A DNA stretch of 64,000 nt. It comes from Hippopus hippopus. Taxonomy: Eukaryota > Mollusca > Bivalvia > Cardiida > Cardiidae. The position numbers and the translations under genes are program-made. Shown here piece after piece: positions 36,174 to 45,385 of the stretch. How positions within the stretch are numbered: position 1 is the stretch's first letter; each line of letters opens with the position of its first letter. Location of the stretch: assembly GCA_946811185.2 (NCBI GenBank), contig OX328099.1:36939299-37003298 (forward strand), given 5' to 3'. The notes beneath the pieces were generated by a model that searched no databases, had not been told where the DNA came from, and worked only from the letters and a program-made list of their open reading frames with translations.

Positions 36174-36956
36174 TTATACTGACTTAGGTATGTAAAAAAT
36201 GTCAAAGCCGTTTCTATACTTCCCATCATTTTTTTTACTGGTTAGATCAATGATAGCAAAGCCATGTGGTCTTTCCCATGCCTTTTTACAAAATTCCCTA
36301 AATTCATCCTTTGGCATATCATCGCCTACATGATCACTATAAATATGGCTAATGTTTTTTAGGTCTTGTCGGAAAAGGCAAATAAAATTAGCGTTTTCTC
36401 TAATAGTTTGCCTTGGTAGTCTAAAATAATTTTGTGAGAGGTAAAAGCAGTCAACATTACTATGCCTTCCTCGAATGTAGTAACACTCGCATTTGTTTTG
36501 CCTTTCTAAAAGTAAATCATCAAAAATCATTAAATTTTTATTTTCTGAGTTTAACTCTCTCGGATCAGGCACATCACTCGCATTTTCAAAAAAGTTACAA
36601 TTTATATCCGATTTGTTTTTAAACGACTTCATCCATTCCTCAATTAAAGCTATAGGGGAAACATCTGCATCCTGTATTTCATCTCGCATGTTAAACAACT
36701 TTAAGATATATTCTTTTGGTAGTTTTTCTTCAAAAGCTTTTTTTAGTATTCGGTATTCCGGTTGAAAAAGACTTTTTCCAAAAACACTTAAATCGTTATA
36801 GTCGAGGCATCCCGGTCTAAGTAAAAGGTTTAACAATAGAGTAGTTTTACCACATCCTGATTTGCCTATAATTAAACCTCTGATACTTTTTGGTAAAAGA
36901 GAGTGATTAAATCTCCTTGATACTACTTCATTCCATGATAAATTTACGACATCCAT
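36174..36956 (-). CDS. FtsK/HerA-type genome-packaging ATPase
   Basis: 260 residues, intact. Pumps the element's DNA into capsids in virus relatives (A32-like family). Seen: Walker A GKSGCGKTT (31-39) after LIIG, Walker B NLMIFDD (141-147), and a downstream YLSQNYFRLPRQTIREN block with the sensor-type Gln/Asn and arginines, followed by FICLFRQD. Length is typical of Polinton ATPases. It is transcribed divergently from the integrase gene across a 33-base shared promoter. No damage seen, unlike most neighbours. Confidence 0.93.
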   Translation of the reverse strand: MDVVNLSWNEVVSRRFNHSLLPKSIRGLIIGKSGCGKTTLLLNLLLRPGCLDYNDLSVFGKSLFQPEYRILKKAFEEKLPKEYILKLFNMRDEIQDADVSPIALIEEWMKSFKNKSDINCNFFENASDVPDPRELNSENKNLMIFDDLLLERQNKCECYYIRGRHSNVDCFYLSQNYFRLPRQTIRENANFICLFRQDLKNISHIYSDHVGDDMPKDEFREFCKKAWERPHGFAIIDLTSKKNDGKYRNGFDIFYIPKSV

Positions 36957-36989
36957 TTTATATAACTTTTTTAATTTTTATATACAATA
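36957..36989. promoter_or_regulatory. 33-bp divergent promoter between ATPase and integrase
   Basis: Between the two start codons lie only ttatataac on the ATPase side and ttatatacaata on the integrase side, joined by a T-rich stretch. Each TATA-like box is within about 12 bases of its ATG, leaving almost no 5' leader. Confidence 0.6.
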
Positions 36990-38368
36990 ATGTATTGTGT
37001 TAAATGTAAAAAACATACTGATACAAGCGACATAAACTATGCTTTTGCTAAAAATGGAAGAAATATGAAACGAGGAAAATGTGTTGTTTGCGGAATAACT
37101 AAAACTCAGTTTGTTAAGAAGACAAAGGGTGGATCATTACTAAATAAAGCTATAAATAATTTACCTGTTGAAATGCATCTCCCTGGGCATAATTTTACAG
37201 GACCCGGCACTAAATTAAAGAAAAGACTCAATCCAGATTTAACACCAAAGAAATGGAGTAAACCAATAAACCGAGTTGATAAAGCTGCTTATCATCATGA
37301 TGTTTGCTATCTTCAGCATAATGATACTGCCACAAGAAAGGCAGTGTGTGATAAAAATATGTTAACAGAGTTAAAAGGTATTTACAACCCTACTATTAGA
37401 GAAAAAATGGAAAGGGGTTTGGTAAGTAAACTCATTGGTACGAAGATGAAATTTGGAATGGGAGTTAAAAAAAAAAATTTCAGCATGATAAATTTAGCGG
37501 AAGAATTACATAAACCTGTAAGAAGAATATTTAAGAAAAGGAGAGTTATAGTAAACGGTATAGATAAGATATGGGCTGCGGATTTAGTAGACATACAAGC
37601 ATTTTCTAAGCTTAATCGCGGTGTAAAATACCTTCTCGCTGTCATAGACATCTTTTCAAAATATGGATGGTTGATACCATTAAAAGATAAAACAGGTGAA
37701 TCTGTTGCTATAGCACTAAAGAGTATTTTTAAGGAGAGAAAACCTGAAAAAAATGTGGGTGGATAAGGGTAAAGAGTTTTATAACAAAGATGTAAAAGAC
37801 TTGGTTGAATTGTATTCCACTGAAAATGAGGAAAAATCCAGTGAACAATGAAAGAAAAAATGTGGAAGTATTTTTCTGCTCATTCTACAAATATTTACAT
37901 TGATGTGTTACAAGATCTCGTTAAAGAATATAATAACACGAAACATTCTTCTATTGAGATGACTCCGGTAAATGCGAGTAAAAAAGAAAATGAACCCAAA
38001 GTCTGGAGAAATCTTTACCCTGATCATCTCAAAATAGATGATATAAATCCTAAGTTTTCCGTTGGAGACAGAGTAAGGATAGCTAAAAAGAAAAAGACTT
38101 TTGAGAAAGGTTATACAACAAGATGGACTGAGGAGATTTTTACAGTTTCTGAAGTAAAACATACATCACCTGTAACATATAAAATTAAGGATCTTAATGG
38201 AGAAGAAATAAAAGGTACCTTTAATGAACCTGAACTGCAGAAAACCAGGCAAGAGCTGTATAGGATAGAAAAGGTTATTAAAAAAGGAAAAAAGAAGTCT
38301 CTTGTAAAGTGGAAAGGTTATTCTGATGAATTTAAATTCATGGGTTGACAATAAAGACATTAGAAATA
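36990..38368 (+). pseudogene. PLA2-like domain fused to retroviral-type integrase with chromodomain, broken
   Basis: Segment 36990-37766 starts with a zinc pair (C3, C6, C31, C34). A phospholipase-A2-like domain follows, with Ca-loop FTGPG (69-73) and catalytic HHDVCY (102-107), the type that viruses use to leave endosomes. In the same frame comes the integrase core with IWAADLVD (194-201). A shift in an A7 run near 37755 breaks the frame; the next frame holds WVDKGKEFYN with the second Asp and ends at TGA 37851-37853. Segment 37848-38348 has the integrase C-terminus, an SH3-like part and a chromodomain (ELYRIEKVIKKGKKKSLVKW). It shifts again at an A3 run near 38335, ending at TAA about 38366. 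The third catalytic residue, Glu, expected just before MKEKMWKYF, is absent in every frame, so a small deletion is likely. Confidence 0.85.
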
Positions 38369-38370
38369 TT

Positions 38371-38383
38371 TAACTATAAAAAA
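38371..38383 (+). promoter_or_regulatory. TATAAA box before the protease
   Basis: aactataaaaaaATG: the box decides the internal ATG at 38384 as start over the earlier in-frame ACG/ATA-rich leader. Confidence 0.5.
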
Positions 38384-38800
38384 ATGTTAAATATTTCGAT
38401 TGAAAAGGTAATTTTACCAAATAAACCGTTAAATAATTTTGAATTGGAAGATGCGGTAAAAAGATTAGAAATTCCTTCTTTTAGAGGAGTTTTTTTACTA
38501 GATACATTACCGAGAAAACCAAATAAAAAAGAATGTGGTATAGTAAACTTTGACAAAAGTGGTGGACCTGGTACACATTGGGTTGCTTGGTATAAAAACG
38601 GTAAAACTAAAATTTATTTTGATAGTTATGGCATACAACCACCTATTGAAATTCAAAAGTATCTAAAAAGTCCTATACACTATAATACCGATCAATTACA
38701 ACAAGCTGGACAAGTATTTTGTGGGCATTTATGTTTGTACATTCTTAAAGAGTTAGGTTCGGGTAAAAAGTTTCAAGATGTTTTAAATAAACTTTTTTAG
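38384..38800 (+). CDS. Adenain-like cysteine protease (Ulp1 family)
   Basis: 138 residues from the ATG at 38384; the open frame extends 13 codons further up, but those overlap the integrase end and precede the TATA box. Matures virion proteins in adenovirus and Polinton relatives. Triad candidates are visible: His65 in GTHWVAWYK, Asp80 in YFDSYG, Cys113 in VFCGHLCLY with Gln107 six residues before. Length is at the short end of the family (adenovirus protease about 204 residues), usual for Polintons. No damage. A plausible substrate in the element is the IEGG-F site of the pVI/pX-like protein. Confidence 0.92.
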   Translation: MLNISIEKVILPNKPLNNFELEDAVKRLEIPSFRGVFLLDTLPRKPNKKECGIVNFDKSGGPGTHWVAWYKNGKTKIYFDSYGIQPPIEIQKYLKSPIHYNTDQLQQAGQVFCGHLCLYILKELGSGKKFQDVLNKLF

Positions 38801-38811
38801 CAATATTAAAA

Positions 38812-40275
38812 ATGCCTGTTGATAAATTTGGACAAGCGGTGATGGTGTGTCACTCGCTTACATAAATAATAATTTTTTAAGTAAAGATGGAACAACTGTT
38901 GTCACTGGTTCTATAGACATGAATGGTAATACATTAACAAGGGTTAGTAATCCGGTAAATCCTCAAGACATTGCTACAAAGCATTATGTGGATGGAAATT
39001 CTGGGGGGGTTATTAAAAGAAAATGGTGGATACCAAGCCCTTGGATTTATAAATATGGGTTTCAATGAAATAAGAAATGTTAAGGAGCCTACAGAACCGA
39101 ACGAAGCTGCTACTAAAAAATATGTGGATAGAAGCGGTAAAGCTATAGTACAGAACCGAGACGGTACCTTTTCCGCTATTGCAAATAAAGATATGCGGGA
39201 GTATTCGTTAACAAATCTTTTGGATCCCGCAGATGCACAAGATGCTGCGACTAAAAGATATGTAGATAGTGCAAATAAAGCCTTTGTTTATGGAGGTGGT
39301 AGGTATATGGCAGTTGATGATGTCTCTATGGGGGGACGAAGAATTAACAATGTTGGAAGCCCTTTAGAAAATGATCAAGCTGTAAATAAGTTTTATGTAG
39401 ATACCGTTGTTGAGGTAGCTACTGCGGGTGAAAAAGCTTTTACAAAAAACCAAGATGGTACCTTTTCCGCTATTGCAAATATAAATATGCAAGAAAAAGC
39501 ACTTAGATATCTTAAATTCCCTTCAGAAAGTGACGAAGCTGCAAATAAATTTTATGTAGATACCGTTGTTGGGATGGCTACCGGGATTGTAGAAACTTTA
39601 ACAAAAAGAGAAAATGGATTGCTTTCATTGACCGGTGGAGTAGACATGAATAGTAGCCCGATTATTGGATTACCTAATGCTACATCCCGCGATGCTGCTG
39701 GCAATAAAGAATATGTTGATTACAGTGGAGCTATTGTAAAAAATCCAGGTGGAGGTTTCGTGGCGATGGGTGACATAGATCTCCATGGTTTTTCTCTAAA
39801 AAACGCTGCAACCCCGGTAGAAGAGAGAGATTTAGCAACAAAATCCTATGTAGATAAAAAAGTATCCCTTCCTTCTCTTATAGGCCCTAAACCCATTATA
39901 ACTGTGTGGGCTGAAGAACAAGGACCAATTGGAGATGGTAATTAAGAGTTCTCTTTTGGTAATGGTAATTCAGGTCGCAAACATGGCTTAGGGGGTTACT
40001 GCATGAATGCGCCGGGTAGAATTATAAGGGGAAGTTTAACGATTGTTAAAAAGGATCCTAATATACCAGAAGAGGTAAAAGTTAATATTGCGGTAAACGG
40101 ATTAGAACAGGTTGATTACTCTATTATTAAAAAGGCAGATGAAATTTGTATCTGTACGATTTTTCCAAGGGCGCTGGAGGTAAAACAATGCGACATCGTA
40201 AACTTTATTTCAAGATCAACTAACCGTGATGTAACACATGCTTACATATCTATTTTGATAGAGATAGACTTGTAA
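38812..40275 (+). pseudogene. Repetitive fibre-like attachment protein, two shifts and one stop
   Basis: One gene of about 487 codons. Start ATG 38812 behind tattaaaa. A shift is needed near 38834 and another at the G7 run at 39002-39008. An in-frame TAA at 39943-39945 separates the body from the C-terminal domain (40003-40275 is in the same frame). The body has about seven units of roughly 35-50 residues, each ending in a variant of DAATKxYVD, with DMxGxxIxNVxxP before it and NRDGTFSAIANKDM spacers. This periodic pattern resembles trimeric fibre shafts of viruses and phages. The end (WAEEQGPIGDG, then about 108 residues with GRIIRGSLTIV) could be a knob. Probably a virion spike binding host cells; receptor unknown. 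Confidence 0.75.
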
Positions 40276-40298
40276 AAATATAACTTTGTTTATAAAAG

Positions 40299-41049
40299 TT
40301 ATATTTTACGTTTGATATCTGTTTTAACCTTACAAACAGGACATTTGTTAAAATTAGATATTGTGTCGCAGTCATCGCAAATACATATATGTCCGCAATT
40401 GCAAAATAATATATCAGAATCTTTTTCCCAACATATAATACATTTTTCTGATTTAAATGTTTTTTCTTCATTAGTAGTTTCTATTTTTACAGTATAGTTA
40501 ATTACATATGGAATATTAGTTCTATATGAGATACCTTGAATTGTTTCTATAAATCGATACCCGAAGAATGGAAACAAAGCTTCAATGCATGTAGAACATT
40601 GCTCATCATTACAAAAACATTTCCGGTCAATATTTCCCCCGGATATTGTTAGAACTGGGGGAAAAAGTTTCACCTTCAATATATGCATCATTAGGTATAA
40701 AATCTTCATAAAAAACTAGTTTATCAAAATTTCTTAAAAAGCTAATATAAACACCATCATGATTATTGCCACTAAAAATCCACTCAAAATCATCCTCTGT
40801 CCTTAACCAAAGCATAAACTTAATGGAACCACAATCTTTTATTACTTTACTACATTCATAGTAGAAAGTAGGCTTTAAGTTCTTGAGTAATTCAACATGA
40901 TTTTCATTTGTTGCCTTATCAAGGCATATATATTTTCTATAATCCCAAAGAGTTGATACCTTTTCACAGGTGGGAGTGTAAATAAGTTTATTTTTTAACA
41001 TATCGTTTAATTTATCACCAAAGATATCTATTATTGTTTTAATACTCAT
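40299..41049 (-). pseudogene. RING-finger protein, one frameshift
   Basis: Frames 41049-40627 and 40709-40299 overlap and together make one protein of about 250 residues, shifted in a short T/C homopolymer near 40670-40680. The N-terminal 130 residues are unrecognised (Trp/Phe-rich, WIFSGNNHDGVYISFLRNF). The C-terminus is a clear C3HC4-type RING: CIICWEKDSD, CNCGHICICDDC, CPVC, with spacing like that of IAP or MIR-type ligases. So an E3 ubiquitin-ligase activity is likely, possibly against host defence or apoptosis proteins (inference). A CFCNDEQCSTC cluster just before could bind a further zinc. RING genes are not part of the core Polinton set. Confidence 0.72.
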
Positions 41050-41134
41050 GTTATTTTTTTATTACTAATTTTTTTATTTAACTTCACATTGAATATTTAA
41101 CTTCTGTGTGTTGAAGTTAAATATTTAAAATTAC

Positions 41135-41836
41135 TTATTCCTCATCCTCGTCAGAACTTGGGCATTCATCTATGATATTAGGTAAAATTTCATTTTCCTT
41201 TCCTGGTAATTTTACATTCTTCTCCATTATTTTTACTGATATAACTTTAATCTGGATTGTTTCGATGTTTTTATGTTTAAATATTCCTTCTACTTTTAAA
41301 ATACAGAACAACTTACAGGCAACTTTCTTATATAAGAGAGGGTCTACCAGTTTGTTGTTTTCATCATAAAAGCAGGTCTTATGTTGTTTGTTTTCGTAAA
41401 GCTTTGGGTATAACATAGCCGATCCATCCTCTTTATATCTTAAAATATTAATTGCGTCTAAATTTTTAATCCTATCTTCTCTTAGTTCTTCGTCCATTCC
41501 ATGCTCTCGGAAGAAATCTGTTAGTTTTTCCAGATCTTCTTTAAAAGCTCTTTCCTTTTTCGTAGGCTTTTCATCATTATAACATAGTAAAGATAAGGAG
41601 TAATCTTTTAGATCTTTTCCTTTTGCGTTATCTCCGAATCCTGCATTAACACCATATGAAAATAAAATAGGGGTACGCATAAACAACGAACCATTTTCAT
41701 TATTAGAGTATCTGTACTTTATTGGAATCTTAACAAAAGCATACTCTTTGCTTTTATATTTATCCGTGTAATCTATAGAAAGGTCTTCTTTACGAAGTTC
41801 TCCACTTTTGATATAATTAATATCTGCACTTATTTC
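41135..41836 (-). pseudogene. DUF2738-like single-stranded DNA-binding protein, start codon lost
   Basis: The frame is open from 41836 to TAA 41135 (about 233 codons) but the first in-frame ATG is at 41680, inside the conserved part. The likely start, five bases past the TATATAAG box, now reads ATA (41833-41831). Features: FVKIPIKYRYSN then RTPILFSYGVNAGFGDN, an AMLYPKLYENKQHKTCFYDE stretch, an OB-fold-like strand set (KLFCILKVEGIF, IQIKVISVKIM), and an acidic tail ECPSSDEDEE. This matches the ssDNA-binding proteins of large DNA viruses (DUF2738, T7 gp2.5-like), whose acidic tail recruits replication partners. It would coat displaced strands during protein-primed replication. Confidence 0.75.
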
Positions 41837-41848
41837 TTATATATAAGA
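41837..41848 (-). promoter_or_regulatory. TATATAAG box before the ssDNA-binding gene
   Basis: Minus-strand CTTATATATAAGAAATA; position equivalent to the other element promoters, marking where a start codon should be. Confidence 0.5.
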
Positions 41849-41902
41849 TTTTTTCTTTAACTTAATTAATTTTTTCTTAGGCCCCATACAAAAGATATAA
41901 GC

Positions 41903-42890
41903 CAATAAAGTCGCCTTAAGCAGTAACGATGATAAACGCTATATCCTTCGGAACAATATCGATACATTAGCTTGGGGACACACTAAGATAAAGACGCAGA
42001 TCTTAGAAAATTTACTGCGTATAGGGCAGAATATATATCGCATGTCACAGTAAAAAATGTTGTAATTTTGCTCATATAGCTATATGGGCGAAAATATGAG
42101 ACGCGTTAACGGGGATGTTGTATAGCGGTATAAGCATAGATGTGGTGGGGATTAGATTTATCAGAGGTAGGGATTTTTGCTCATATAGGTATATGGGCTA
42201 AAAATACAGCTCGTTGGGGTGTATTTTGAGGAATGGGTGTGAGAGGAGCGTCCTAGTTTTGATGACCTTTGACCTAGTTTTTGTTGACCTTTGACCTAAA
42301 TTGGATTTAAGCAGGGGATGGATGGGTTTGAGAGTTAGCCAGGGAGGTGGTTGGATTTAGATTTGAGGAGGGGATGGTTGAAATTGGATTTAAGCAGGGA
42401 GGTGATCAAACATTAATTTAATCATCCACATGGTTGGATTTCAGAGTTAGCCAGGGAGGTGGTTGAATTATTAATTTAAGCAGGGGGATGGTTGGGTTTG
42501 AGAGTTAGCCAGGGGTATGGTTGAATTATTAATATAATCATACACATGGTCGAGTTTGGGAGTTAGCCAGGGATATAGTTGAATTTTGGGTGGTTGTGGT
42601 TTTTTAAAGATGGTTGATGATATGGGTAATTTAGTGGTGGGTCAACCATGGGTTTAAAAAGTTCAACCATATAAATTTTAAAGAGGGAGATGGTTGAATA
42701 TTAATTTAATCATAGTGATGGACAGATTTTAGAGTTAGCCAGGGTTATGGTTGAATTATTAATTAAAGCAGAGAGATGGTTGAATTATCAATTAAAGCAT
42801 AGAAATGGTTGAGATTGGATTTAAGCAGGGTGATGGTTGGATTTTGGGTGATTAAACCCAGAACTCTCTGTTTTTATCTTGCTGACGTCT
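41903..42890 (-). repeat. Right terminal inverted repeat of the Polinton
   Basis: Inverse copy of 28819-29807. Its inner end carries a duplicate of the final codons of polymerase B (plus-strand frame 41903-42053) without the rest of the gene. It ends at GCTGACGTCT about 120 bases before the start codon of the host gene at 43012. Confidence 0.92.
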
Positions 42891-42939
42891 ACTTTTGTAA
42901 TGACGACATTAAGTATAAAGCAGTTCACCAGTCTGCAAA

Positions 42940-42947
42940 TGACGTCA
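42940..42947. promoter_or_regulatory. TGACGTCA palindrome (CRE-like)
   Basis: Perfect cAMP-response-type octamer 64 bases before the ATG at 43012, followed by acgacgacgtcgcc. A related TGACGTC also lies at the tips of the Polinton. Position suits a proximal promoter of the gene at 43012. Confidence 0.45.
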
Positions 42948-43011
42948 CGATTTCTATAGTAACGACGACGTCGCCAAGACAACAACGTTTCAGATTCAAA
43001 GCTCGCTTTGT

Positions 43012-44076
43012 ATGATAAGACACGAAATGAAGATGGCTGAGAAAAAAATAAAAATTCCGAAATTGTCGCTGCTAAACAATGAAGAAAATATGTTTGCCGA
43101 CTTGCACGACTTTCTTGCTGTGTTGGAGAGGATGTATTACCGAAGTCAAGATCATAACATGAACAACTCGGTAATATTTGTTATGAGAGAAGTAGAATAT
43201 GCTCGAGGTCTATCTAACGACGTTCTTAGAGGACTTACTAGTACACTCCAAAAAGTGGCGTCCGAGAATCAAGCATGTGGTGCAATTATATTTGCTTCAA
43301 AGTTGATAACGGAATTGAAAAGTAAGAAAGATAAAATGAAGAAACTAATCAATCAATATATGGAAGAAATAGAGAAGTTGAGAGAATGTCAGAGATCTTG
43401 TTGGAGGTCACGTGCTAAAGTACAGAAATATAGTTTGATGGTAGATGTAGCACAAAAATCCATCGAGTACCACACTGAAGACAAACAGGAACATGGACTG
43501 AGAACTGTCGCCATTAAAGAACTGAAAAAAGACCTTGGGACCAGACAAAGATTACATACACGAAATATCTTCAAATATGAAAAAATACAAGAAAGAGAAA
43601 AATCTATCAGAAATGAAATAATTGAGCTTGCAGATACTCTAGAAGAGAATATGACTGAGAAAATAAAGTGTAAGATTCAATCAACGGTGAACAATGGCCA
43701 ACATAGTATAGAAAATCTGGACTTAGATACAATTAGCAAATGCATTTACGATCTTATTTCTGGCACATATACACTCGTGGAATCTCCTACAGATATAACA
43801 AGTTCAAGTTTTAACAAACTTATTGTACGACCAGAAGAACTTCCTAGTGTGTATAATCCAAAAAATAAAAAGAGAGTTCTTGCTTCTCATCAGTACATTG
43901 AAGGTCTGGAACAAACAGCAGCTGTAAAAGATCATGTTGCTAAACCAAATGGTGAAACTCTAGCCGTTGGCGATATAAGTAAGAATAAGCCGGAATTTGT
44001 AAAAGGTCCAGAACAATCAGTCAGATCCAAAAAGAAGGGAATGTTTGCGTTTATGAAGAGAAAGTTAATTGCATAA
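43012..44076 (+). CDS. Intronless coiled-coil protein of unknown function
   Basis: 354 residues, not recognised. The first in-frame ATG is at 43012; Met7 and Met9 are alternative starts. Charged and helix-rich: residues about 90-220 form long amphipathic helices with heptad-like hydrophobics (LITELKSKKDKMKKLINQYM, then KIQEREKSIRNEIIELADTL). No signal peptide or membrane segment. The C-terminus is basic with an amphipathic end (KKKGMFAFMKRKLIA) that could touch membranes. An N-terminal helical bundle plus basic tail recalls cell-death helper domains, but that is speculation. It lies about 120 bases from the Polinton end in the same host-like base composition, so it is probably a host gene whose promoter region received the element. 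Confidence 0.6.
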   Translation: MIRHEMKMAEKKIKIPKLSLLNNEENMFADLHDFLAVLERMYYRSQDHNMNNSVIFVMREVEYARGLSNDVLRGLTSTLQKVASENQACGAIIFASKLITELKSKKDKMKKLINQYMEEIEKLRECQRSCWRSRAKVQKYSLMVDVAQKSIEYHTEDKQEHGLRTVAIKELKKDLGTRQRLHTRNIFKYEKIQEREKSIRNEIIELADTLEENMTEKIKCKIQSTVNNGQHSIENLDLDTISKCIYDLISGTYTLVESPTDITSSSFNKLIVRPEELPSVYNPKNKKRVLASHQYIEGLEQTAAVKDHVAKPNGETLAVGDISKNKPEFVKGPEQSVRSKKKGMFAFMKRKLIA

Positions 44077-45309
44077 AAAGAGTAGTAATCAATATTGACG
44101 ATAAATTGTATAAATGTTACGATACTGTAATTGTTGTAGTAAATAATTTTCATGAAAAAAAAATACATGTACCTATTCATCTAGATCTAAAACAAACAAA
44201 AACAAACAAATAACAACCTTATATAAACTATATTGATCTGCCTCCAACAGTTTTCTGTCGCTGATTTACCCCTGAAAAGCTATTTTTTTCGGAGTTAAAC
44301 GTAACTTGCCCTGCCAGTTCCTGCGGTGCATGTGAGAAAAGTAGTCAGCGGCTTGGAAAGAAAGTTGCGTCAGTATTGGATTTGGTTTGGTAATTGGAAT
44401 TTATAGATACTGGTGAGAGAAAGCCAGGAAACCCATGTGTAGGTGCACTAGTCGCCGTGATTTGACCTAAGCTGTTAAAACGGCGCTAAACTCCAATACA
44501 AGCAAAATACCATTGACCTTTGATCTTTGAATATGCAAATAGATATATGCCATGCTCTGGCAAAAGATTTTATTGCATCTGCGTGATGCCTTATACCCAG
44601 CAAGTCATTACATAATATGAACCCCTAAATTCCACGTTGTTTGACAGCCGACTGAATCAGGCAGTAGAATGATTCTTTAGCTTGCAGAAAATTTAAAGAT
44701 ATCAAAAAAGTTTCGGCCCATGTCAGACGTGGCTCAAATTTAAGAAATTCTCTTTGAGAGGGAAGATAACATTGTGGGAAGAGGAGAAGATGATGGTTAC
44801 CAAAATTTTCTCGTTTTCTCTCAATGTTTTCAAAAGTCTTCTTCCTCGGGGTTTTTTAAAACTCTAGCTTGTGTGGTAAAGTGTTAAATTGTATACTCCC
44901 TTTTCACACAACTGCTATCTGGAGGGATGAATACTCAAGCATACGAGTGGTGATACAGTGATGGGTAGGCAGCAAATATCTGGCCGTCAAAATGACAGAT
45001 TGACATACAGAAGCGCTTATCAACTGATTTATCGCCGCGCGGATATCTCGGAGGAAAAACAAAGGTAGGCCAACTTACAAGCTGGTAATTATCACCTGAT
45101 TCGCCATGACATAACCCACCATGATAGAGTTAGGAATTCATGTTCATTGGTTATTCTTAATATTTTTACTAACGTTACACAAGCCTAGGTTTTTACAAAC
45201 TTGACGAAAAAGGTTTTTGAAAACATTGTGGGTAAAGGAGAAATTGCTTGTCTCCAGCATTTTCTATCCTTTCAAAGGCAAAATCAAAAAAAAATATGTA
45301 TATATATAT

Positions 45310-45346
45310 GTGGGGGGGGGGGTGTCTGTGTCTGTGTGTCTGTGTG

Positions 45347-45380
<34 letters not shown>
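45310..45380. repeat. G-run and TG microsatellite
   Basis: tgggggggggggtg followed by about 20 TG/TC units, then GAGAGA. Confidence 0.9.

Positions 45381-45382
<2 letters not shown>

Positions 45383-45385
<3 letters not shown>

Larger units (their letters stand above)
28819..42890. mobile_element. Polinton/Maverick-type virus-like DNA transposon
   Basis: A self-contained block of about 14.1 kb, bounded by long inverted repeats. It carries protein-primed DNA polymerase B, DDE integrase with chromodomain, FtsK/HerA ATPase, adenain-like protease and capsid-associated genes, the diagnostic Polinton set. It is markedly more AT-rich than the flanks and has no introns. Two gene blocks: 33668-29657, 36956-33740 and 41836-40299 on minus; 36990-40275 on plus. 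Breaks in most genes show the copy is decaying or was mis-sequenced at homopolymers. No clean 5-6-bp target duplication was found; the string CGTCTAC occurs at 28811-28817 and 42886-42892, overlapping the ends. Confidence 0.95.

Noticed and set aside
29657..40275. Programmed ribosomal frameshifting as explanation of the Polinton breaks
   Set aside because: Too many sites, different genes and directions, all at homopolymers without a common slippery motif plus structure.
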